Positions 57,450 to 64,000 of a DNA stretch of 64,000 nt are shown here, piece after piece. Source of the DNA: Clostridium muellerianum. Its GTDB lineage: Bacteria; Bacillota; Clostridia; Clostridiales; Clostridiaceae. The notes beneath the pieces were generated by a model. That model saw only the letters and a program-made list of their open reading frames with translations. It did no database searches and was not told where the DNA came from. The first letter of the stretch is position 1. The number at the start of each line of letters is the position of its first letter. Position numbers and translations under genes: made by a program. Where the stretch lies: contig NZ_JABBNI010000006.1 of NCBI RefSeq assembly GCF_012926525.1, positions 1 to 64,000 on the forward strand, read 5' to 3'.

Positions 57450-57459
57450 GGGCTCACCT

Positions 57460-57999
57460 CTAATCTCTCTTAAGCATTAATTTTTTCATTTCATCAATTT
57501 TAGATTTTACTGTTCCATCTATTACTTCATTTCCTACTTGAACATAAACTCCACCAATTATGCTTTCGTCTAGTTCTTCTTCCAATAAAATCTTCTTATT
57601 ATATTTTTTTTCTAATTGTAGCACTAAATCTTTCTTTTCATCATCTTTTAAGGCAACAACTGTTTTTACCTTAGCTACAGCTGTATTATTCTTTTCAAGA
57701 TAAATATTTTGCATTTGGTTAAGTATACCTTCAAGTTGAAGTATTCTTCCCTTTTCTATAAGAACTAATAAAAAAGCTAATAAATCTTCGTCTACTTTAC
57801 CCTTAAATACCTTAATGAAAAGTTCTTTTTTAGCTGAAGTGCTAACTTGTGGGTGTTCTATTAATCCCATAAAGTCTTTATCTTCATTTATTAGAGCTAC
57901 TATTTCCTTTAATTCTTGTAAATACTGCTCTACTTTTTCTTTTTCCTCTGCAATTTCATAAAGAGCAAGAGCGTATCTTCTATCTAAATATTCATGCAT
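57460..57999 (-). CDS. atpH: ATP synthase subunit delta
   Basis: 179-residue stator protein linking F1 to the b subunits. OSCP-family features: [20 protein letters not shown] at the start, [19 protein letters not shown] in the middle, and [20 protein letters not shown] near the C-terminus. Two bases separate it from atpF. Confidence 0.97.
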   Translation of the reverse strand: MHEYLDRRYALALYEIAEEKEKVEQYLQELKEIVALINEDKDFMGLIEHPQVSTSAKKELFIKVFKGKVDEDLLAFLLVLIEKGRILQLEGILNQMQNIYLEKNNTAVAKVKTVVALKDDEKKDLVLQLEKKYNKKILLEEELDESIIGGVYVQVGNEVIDGTVKSKIDEMKKLMLKRD

Positions 58000-58001
58000 A
58001 G

Positions 58002-58481
58002 TTAGATACCTACCTTAGCTATAAAGTCTTTAATAAGTCTCCTATGCTGATCTTCGTCTATAGATTCTTCTAGAGCTCTTGAAGATACTAAAACAGCTAA
58101 ATCTACAACTTGATTCTTTATTTCATCTGCTGCTTTTTCCTTTTCTCTTTCAGCTTCAACTTTAGCTCTTTTAACTATAGTTTCAGCTTCTTCATGAGCT
58201 TCTTTCAATATGTCTGAGGAAACTTTTTCAGCTTTATTTTTATAATCTTCAACAATACCTTTTCCCTCTTGTCTAGAGTTCTTTAATAATTCTTCATGTT
58301 GAAGTACTAACTGTTTAGATTTTTGTTCATTTTCATTGGTATTTTTGATTTTAGATTCAATTTCATTCTGTCTAGTTGTAATTGTATCATCAACCTTTTT
58401 AAAGAAGAAATGTTTTAAAATCAAATATAGTACTATAAAATTTATTATAGTTATTACAACTCTTCCAATATCAATATTCAT
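58002..58481 (-). CDS. atpF: ATP synthase Fo subunit b
   Basis: About 159 residues. One N-terminal membrane helix (about 6-24, VVITIINFIVLYLILKHFFF) and a long charged coiled coil (about 30-140) ending in a delta-binding segment; forms the peripheral stalk. ATG 58481 is preferred (AGGAG 11 bases upstream); an in-frame GTG at 58493 overlaps the ribosome site. Confidence 0.97.
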   Translation of the reverse strand: MNIDIGRVVITIINFIVLYLILKHFFFKKVDDTITTRQNEIESKIKNTNENEQKSKQLVLQHEELLKNSRQEGKGIVEDYKNKAEKVSSDILKEAHEEAETIVKRAKVEAEREKEKAADEIKNQVVDLAVLVSSRALEESIDEDQHRRLIKDFIAKVGI

Positions 58482-58546
58482 ATTGAATTTCACTCCTCCC
58501 CTCTAAATATATGTAAACTGGTGAGGTAATTAGTTTAAATTAAACT

Positions 58547-58813
<267 letters not shown>

Positions 58814-58830
58814 TTAATAATAAATTATCG

Positions 58831-59514
58831 TTAGTGTTCAGCTATAATCTTTATATTCATCATTGTTAACATAACAAACACTACCATCTGTATAGATGCA
58901 TCAAATAAGTCAAAGAAAGCATGGAAAGGTATAGGTATTAATAATTGAGAAAACCACGCTATATGACCCAATCCTTGATACATCATTGAAATTATTACAG
59001 CACCTGCAGTCATATTACCAAATAGTCGAAGACTTAATGAAACTGGAAGAACTAATCTTTCAACAATATTAAGCGGTAATAATGGTACTACTGGCTGAGC
59101 ATATGCTACTAAGTATTTCTTAAAACCAACTTTTCTTACAGCATTAATTTGTACAATAACAAATGTTATTAATGCCAAACCTGCTGCTACACTTAAGTCT
59201 TCTGTTGGTGCTTTAGCTCCAACAATTAATGGACCAATATTCATAACTAAAATAAAAATTGCAAGAGTTCCTATGTATGGTACAAAGCCAATATATTCTT
59301 CGCCCATATTATCCCTAACTACATTTCTTATTGTTTCAAACAACATTTCAACAACACTTTGCCTCTTGCCAGGCACTTTTTTTAAGTTTTGTGTAAAAAC
59401 TTTAGCTAAAATAGCTACAAGAATAATTATAATCCATTGTGTAATAATGCTAGAAGTTATTCCTAATTTAAATGACCCTAGATTTATCGAAAACAATGGT
59501 TGCAATTCATCCAC
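58831..59514 (-). CDS. atpB: ATP synthase Fo subunit a
   Basis: 227 residues, five to six membrane helices. The essential Arg is in LPVSLSLRLFGNMTAGAVI; the channel-lining C-terminal helices include PIPFHAFFDLFDASIQMVVF. Forms the ion half-channels next to the c ring. Five bases downstream of atpI. Confidence 0.98.
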   Translation of the reverse strand: MDELQPLFSINLGSFKLGITSSIITQWIIIILVAILAKVFTQNLKKVPGKRQSVVEMLFETIRNVVRDNMGEEYIGFVPYIGTLAIFILVMNIGPLIVGAKAPTEDLSVAAGLALITFVIVQINAVRKVGFKKYLVAYAQPVVPLLPLNIVERLVLPVSLSLRLFGNMTAGAVIISMMYQGLGHIAWFSQLLIPIPFHAFFDLFDASIQMVVFVMLTMMNIKIIAEH

Positions 59515-59518
59515 TTTC

Positions 59519-59893
59519 TCACATCCTTTCTTGATTATTTTTGATAACTGAATATATATATACTCCCACTAAGTGAGATGTATATCCAAATAAATATGGA
59601 ACTACATTGTAATTATTATACTTAAAAATTACATATCCTATTCCTACAGCAAGTACAACTCTGAAAATAAAACTCAATATATACAAAGATGTAGATGAAT
59701 TTTTCAATTTACCAAATATCAATCCACCTATTATGCCGTTAACATTAAAATTAATTATTGCAATTATAGTTCCTACAAATGCAAATACTCCATAATTTTT
59801 CATTAACATCTGAATAGCAATAGCAATTATACTTCCAAGTATAAAATTGATAATAGATACTTTTTTTATCATATCTATAATTTCTTTATCCAA
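59519..59893 (-). CDS. atpI: ATP synthase subunit I
   Basis: About 124 residues with four membrane helices; the family helps assemble the c ring and may carry magnesium. Sequence evidence is the position at the head of the atp operon and the short hydrophobic four-helix layout (FILGSIIAIAIQMLMKNYGV, FVGTIIAIINFNVNGIIGGL, SLYILSFIFRVVLAVG). The TTG at 59893 is the likely start: GGAGG lies eight bases before it, whereas a GTG at 59908 overlaps that site. First gene of atpIBEFHAGDC. Confidence 0.9.
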   Translation of the reverse strand: MDKEIIDMIKKVSIINFILGSIIAIAIQMLMKNYGVFAFVGTIIAIINFNVNGIIGGLIFGKLKNSSTSLYILSFIFRVVLAVGIGYVIFKYNNYNVVPYLFGYTSHLVGVYIYSVIKNNQERM

Positions 59894-59908
59894 TTCATAT
59901 TCCTCCAC

Positions 59909-60393
59909 TAGCTAGTCATTGTAGTTAATATATTTTATTAAAAATTTATAATATTCCTAAATTTGAAATTTTCTGAAGATACGTTAGATTTACTCTTTAT
60001 GTTTTTTACATGATAATCTATTATATAACATAAAAAAATATAAATAAAATCCTGCAATTTGCTTTTTCCATTGATATTTAGCTTTTATAGTTGTTTTTTT
60101 AACAATATATTTATATTTTATCTTCATTTCGCTTAATTTTGTCAATTTGAATTACAATTAAACTTATTAACCTTGCATAACAATTAATTTTTTTAATTAT
60201 TAAAATCATAGCTTAAAACCTTTCAATATTATACAGCTTCTTAGATTTAAATATACATAATTTTTATACTTATATCAACTGGAAAATTATTTTAGAATCT
60301 ACTATAAATCGACTAAATTTTTGTCATCTTAAATTCTATACATCTGCAACTTTATAATACTTATTACCTTTAACTTGCATATAAAGTCTCACA
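59909..60393 (-). promoter_or_regulatory. Long AT-rich gap upstream of the ATP synthase operon, with a possible promoter
   Basis: Almost 500 bases without a credible gene. On the minus strand a possible promoter has -35 TTGACA (60145-60140), 17-base spacer and -10 GATAAA (60122-60117); this implies a leader of about 200 bases. I see no known riboswitch or repeat in the rest. Confidence 0.45.
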
Positions 60394-60436
60394 TTTTAAA
60401 AAAACAGCTAGAAATTTATATTTTCTAGCTGAATTC
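60394..60436 (-). terminator. Terminator of the UDP-GlcNAc epimerase gene
   Basis: CAGCTAGAAA (60405-60414) pairs with TTTCTAGCTG (60422-60431); T7 follows on the minus strand. Confidence 0.88.
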
Positions 60437-60448
60437 TTCATATTCATA

Positions 60449-61585
60449 TTAATTTTCATCACTTTTTATTTTAAAATATTTCAATATTGAAGTTACTATT
60501 CTTTGAGATGCCTTGCCATCTCCATAAGGGTTTATAGCTTTACTCATATTATCATATTCTTCACAATTCTTGATCAATTCATTAGCTTCTTTTACTATAA
60601 CATTTATATCTGTTCCTACAAGCCTTACAGTTCCTGCTTTTACCGCTTCTGGCCTTTCGGTAACATCTCTTAGTACAAGTACAGGTTTACCTAAGTGAGG
60701 TGCTTCTTCTTGAAGTCCACCTGAATCTGTCATAACCATATAACACTTATTCATTAAATTGTGAGTTTCTTTTGTATCTAGTGGTGTAAGCAGATGAATT
60801 CTTTCTACATTTCCTAAAATTTTATATACAACATTTTTAACCACCGGATTTAAATGCACAAGATATACTAATTCTACATCATTATTCTGTTCTACAATAC
60901 TTTTTAGAGCAGAACATATATTTTCTATTCCCTGACCCCAGTTTTCTCTTCTGTGGGCTGTCACCATTATTACCTTTTTATTATTATAATCTATGTTATT
61001 AAGTTCATCATTTTTAAACACATACTCACTATCTACAGTAAATTCCATAGCATCTATTACTGTATTACCTGTTACAAATATAGACTTTTCATCTACTCCT
61101 TCCTTTAGTAAATTCGTCTTCGATCCTAATGTTGGTGCAAAGTGCATGTCAGCTACAGCACCTGTAAGCTTTCTATTCATTTCTTCTGGAAACGGAAAAT
61201 ACTTATCATAAGTTCTAAGTCCAGCTTCAACATGTCCAACCTTTATCTTTTGATAAAAAGCTGCTAACGCTCCAGCAAAAGTTGTTGTTGTATCTCCATG
61301 CACTAAAATTAAATCTGGCTTTTCTTTCTCAAATATTTCTTCTAATCCCTCTAAAACCCTTGTAGTTATACCAGTAAGACTTTGCTTTGTTTTCATTATG
61401 TTTAAGTCAAAATCTGGTTTTACATCAAAGAGTTCTAAAACCTGATCTAACATTTCTCTATGTTGTGCGGTTACACAAACCTTAGTATCTATTTGTTTCT
61501 TTTTTTGAAGTTCTTTAACAAGAGGAGCCATTTTTATAGCCTCAGGTCTTGTACCAAATATTGTTATGACTTTAACTTTATCCAT
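60449..61585 (-). CDS. wecB: UDP-N-acetylglucosamine 2-epimerase (non-hydrolysing)
   Basis: Interconverts UDP-GlcNAc and UDP-ManNAc for teichoic acid or polysaccharide linkage units. 378 residues with the family signatures IFGTRPEAIKMAPLVKEL, VHGDTTTTFAGALAAF, KVGHVEAGLRTYDKYFPFPE, VTAHRRENWG and SDSGGLQEEAPHLGKPVL. Bacillus names are MnaA/YvyH. It lies 18 bases downstream of the WecA/TagO-type gene, fitting a short cell-surface polymer operon. Confidence 0.96.
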   Translation of the reverse strand: MDKVKVITIFGTRPEAIKMAPLVKELQKKKQIDTKVCVTAQHREMLDQVLELFDVKPDFDLNIMKTKQSLTGITTRVLEGLEEIFEKEKPDLILVHGDTTTTFAGALAAFYQKIKVGHVEAGLRTYDKYFPFPEEMNRKLTGAVADMHFAPTLGSKTNLLKEGVDEKSIFVTGNTVIDAMEFTVDSEYVFKNDELNNIDYNNKKVIMVTAHRRENWGQGIENICSALKSIVEQNNDVELVYLVHLNPVVKNVVYKILGNVERIHLLTPLDTKETHNLMNKCYMVMTDSGGLQEEAPHLGKPVLVLRDVTERPEAVKAGTVRLVGTDINVIVKEANELIKNCEEYDNMSKAINPYGDGKASQRIVTSILKYFKIKSDEN

Positions 61586-61603
61586 GAGTATACCTCCATT
61601 ATT

Positions 61604-62644
61604 TTATTCTCTATGTTTAAAAAGTCCAAATTTCCATGCTATTATCACTAGCACTATCATAACCATAGCTAATAAGAAATAAGACTTTTGTGTACTTATT
61701 TGCATAGCAATTATTGCAAAACTACCAAGAACTGCACTTATTAAATACATTATTATAACTGCTTGTCTTTGAGTAAGTCCCATATCCAATAATCTATGAT
61801 GTAAATGTCCCTTATCCGCCTGCATAATTGGCTTACCATTTATTTTTCTTCTAATCATAGCAAAGAGAGTATCATATATAGGTATTCCTAATGCCAGTAT
61901 AGGCACTGCTATAGCAAAGGCTGCTGCAGATTTTATAGCGCCCTCTATTGATATAGCAGCAAGTAAAAAACCTAAAAGCTGTGCACCCGTATCCCCTAGA
62001 AATATAGAAGCTGGATTAAAATTATATGGTAAAAATCCTAATATCGAACAAGATAATATGCACGTTAATACTGCTGCATCCATTCTATTATTTAAATTTA
62101 ACAAAGCTATTATAAAAATAGTGAATGCAGATATAAATGCAACACCTGATGCTAATCCATCTAATCCATCTATCAGATTAAATGCATTGGTAATTCCAAC
62201 TACCCACATTATAGTTAAAGGTATAGAAAGTATTCCTATATTTACATATGTATCTATGCCTGGTGCAGCTAAAGGGTTAGTTATTCTTACTATATTTACC
62301 CCATAAATAACTAAAGACAAGGCTGCTGCTACTTGAAATAATAATTTCTGCCATGGTTTTATATCAAATTTATCATCTAATAAACCTCCTACAACTATTA
62401 TCGTTGCTCCTATTATTATTCCTTTTTCTGATCTAGTTAAACTTCCTGCTTTTAATATTACTGTAATAACAAATGAAAAATATATAGCAAGTCCCCCAAG
62501 AAGTGGTATAGGTTTTTTATGTACTCTTCTATCATCTTTAGGAATATCTATAGCTTTTATTTTTACAGCAAATCTCTTTACCAGTGGAGTAAGTACTGCC
62601 GAAAGTATTATTGAGACTATTGCCAAAATATATAAGTTATCCAT
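61604..62644 (-). CDS. Undecaprenyl-phosphate GlcNAc-1-phosphate transferase (WecA/TagO type)
   Basis: 346-residue polytopic membrane enzyme of the polyprenyl-phosphate sugar-1-P transferase family, which starts wall polymer synthesis on the lipid carrier. About ten helices. Catalytic loops: GGLLDDKFDIKPWQ (Asp-Asp), NAFNLIDGLDGLASG, FLGDTGAQLLGF and DKGHLHHRLLDMGLTQRQ. The HLHHRLLDMG loop fits WecA/TagO rather than MraY. Coupled with the 2-epimerase gene. Confidence 0.94.
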   Translation of the reverse strand: MDNLYILAIVSIILSAVLTPLVKRFAVKIKAIDIPKDDRRVHKKPIPLLGGLAIYFSFVITVILKAGSLTRSEKGIIIGATIIVVGGLLDDKFDIKPWQKLLFQVAAALSLVIYGVNIVRITNPLAAPGIDTYVNIGILSIPLTIMWVVGITNAFNLIDGLDGLASGVAFISAFTIFIIALLNLNNRMDAAVLTCILSCSILGFLPYNFNPASIFLGDTGAQLLGFLLAAISIEGAIKSAAAFAIAVPILALGIPIYDTLFAMIRRKINGKPIMQADKGHLHHRLLDMGLTQRQAVIIMYLISAVLGSFAIIAMQISTQKSYFLLAMVMIVLVIIAWKFGLFKHRE

Positions 62645-62717
62645 ATATTAACCTTCCTTTATTAACTGAGAATTCTTCATTTATGAGTCTTAACTTTTAT
62701 TTCATATTAACAATTTA

Positions 62718-63206
62718 CTAATATGATCCCTCTCCATTTAATGAATCATCATTCTCAATCCATTCACTAACGTATATTTCCCTATAATGAGATTTAGTAT
62801 CTCTTATAATAACCTTTTCAATTCCCGAATTTATTATAAACCTTTTACATAATGCACAGGGGGACGCATTATACACATACTCACCTGTTTTCTGTTCTTT
62901 ACCTACTAAATACATAGTAGAACCTATCATGTCCTGTCTTCTAGAAGATATAATGGCATTTTGCTCTGCATGAACTGATCTACACAATTCATATCTTGTT
63001 CCTCTAGGTACATTTAAATGTTCTCTTTTGCAGTATCCTAAATCACAGCAATTTTTTCTGCCCCTTGGTGCTCCTGTATATCCTGTAGACATTATTTCGT
63101 CGTTCTTAACAATTATAGCTGCAAAATTACGTCTTATACAGGTACCTCTTTCTAAAACAGTTTCACATATATCCAAGTAATAATTATCCTTACCAATTCT
63201 CTCCAT
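62718..63206 (-). CDS. comEB: dCMP deaminase (ComEB family)
   Basis: 162-residue zinc deaminase supplying dUMP from dCMP. Zinc site: CRSVHAEQNAIISS (His-Ala-Glu) and ASPCALCKRFIIN. A second cysteine-rich insert, KNCCDLGYCKREH, is typical of the family. ATG 63206 follows GGAGG; an in-frame ATG four codons earlier lies before the ribosome site. The name ComEB reflects its Bacillus homologue; it is not evidence for competence here. Confidence 0.95.
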   Translation of the reverse strand: MERIGKDNYYLDICETVLERGTCIRRNFAAIIVKNDEIMSTGYTGAPRGRKNCCDLGYCKREHLNVPRGTRYELCRSVHAEQNAIISSRRQDMIGSTMYLVGKEQKTGEYVYNASPCALCKRFIINSGIEKVIIRDTKSHYREIYVSEWIENDDSLNGEGSY

Positions 63207-63465
63207 GTTATCCTCCATGCCTTAACAAATTTATTTATCAACACTTTATATAATAACTAACTATCTATAATATAACTTCTCTTATACTAAAAAATAATAA
63301 AAGCTGCAATTCTATATACCAAGTAAAACTTACATAGAGTTAATTCCAAAATCAAACAAAGTTTCATATTATGAATCACATAGATATTCCCTTATTATTT
63401 TATACCAAAAACAATGCAATTAAAAGCCTCATTAACCATTAAGCTTAAAATTTACTTTACATTAA

Positions 63466-63498
63466 AAAATAAAAAGCAGTGAAAATATCACCGCCTTT
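63466..63498 (-). terminator. Terminator of upp
   Basis: GC-A-GTGA (63476-63482) pairs with TCAC-C-GC (63488-63494); on the minus strand TTTTTATTTTTT follows. Confidence 0.8.
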
Positions 63499-63502
63499 TA
63501 CT

Positions 63503-64000
<498 letters not shown>

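Overview
The window is a chromosomal segment of a low-G+C, endospore-forming Firmicute, almost certainly Clostridium in the strict sense. Support comes from the very AT-rich sequence with A/T-biased codons, sporulation genes (spoIID, spoIIID, a SpoIIQ-like LytM gene, yyaC), T-box, SAM-I and FMN riboswitches, and the gene order ATP synthase - ywmB - murA - spoIID - spoIIQ-like - spoIIID - mbl, which follows Bacillus subtilis and clostridial chromosomes. I cannot name the species. Most of it is core genome. The one clear mobile sequence is the 3' end of a group II intron at the left edge, which appears to interrupt a ygiQ radical SAM gene.

Layout. 1-6.1 kb: intron end and ygiQ 3' exon, a membrane protein, a lipid kinase, a CBS-domain protein, a VTT-family membrane protein, pssA and an unknown acidic-tailed protein. 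6.3-9.8 kb: the two-subunit L-serine dehydratase and a TGS/uridine-kinase-type nucleoside kinase. 10-15 kb: a DUF421/DUF4363 pair, class II fructose-bisphosphate aldolase behind a compact structured leader, a P-loop protein with a cysteine cluster, and ilvE. 15.1-18.3 kb: a secreted peptidoglycan-binding protein with a degenerate L,D-transpeptidase domain beside an AgrC/AgrA-like two-component system. 18.6-21.1 kb: a four-gene CYTH / DUF5685 / DnaJ-TPR / membrane protein operon. 21.2-24.1 kb: tRNA-Gln, then a leucine T-box and leuS.

24.3-34.4 kb: a small alarmone synthetase, a DUF2225 protein, a phosphoesterase, YlqH/YlqG-like orphan flagellar-type proteins, FMN-riboswitch-controlled ribU, tex, and a marR-MFS efflux operon. 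34.6-43.4 kb: prfB with its programmed frameshift, secA, hpf, a raiA-type noncoding RNA, then recD2 - comFA-like - comF. 43.7-45.9 kb: metK under a SAM-I riboswitch and a five-tRNA array (Thr-Tyr-Val-Thr-Tyr) containing a duplicated Thr-Tyr block. 46-53 kb: the sporulation and cell-wall block (yyaC, mbl, spoIIID, SpoIIQ-like, spoIID, murA, ywmB). 53-60 kb: the complete F-type ATP synthase operon atpIBEFHAGDC. 60.4-64 kb: UDP-GlcNAc 2-epimerase, a WecA/TagO-type transferase, dCMP deaminase and the 3' part of upp.

The strongest points for a second look are the intron in ygiQ, the pseudoknot-capable fba leader, the raiA-type RNA whose -10 box overlaps the comF stop codon, several enzyme-family proteins that have lost key residues (L,D-transpeptidase-like, ComFA-like, SpoIIQ-like), and the CYTH/DUF5685/DnaJ operon. 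I saw no CRISPR array, prophage, plasmid or recognisable new defence system. All calls come from reading the sequence; no database search was run.
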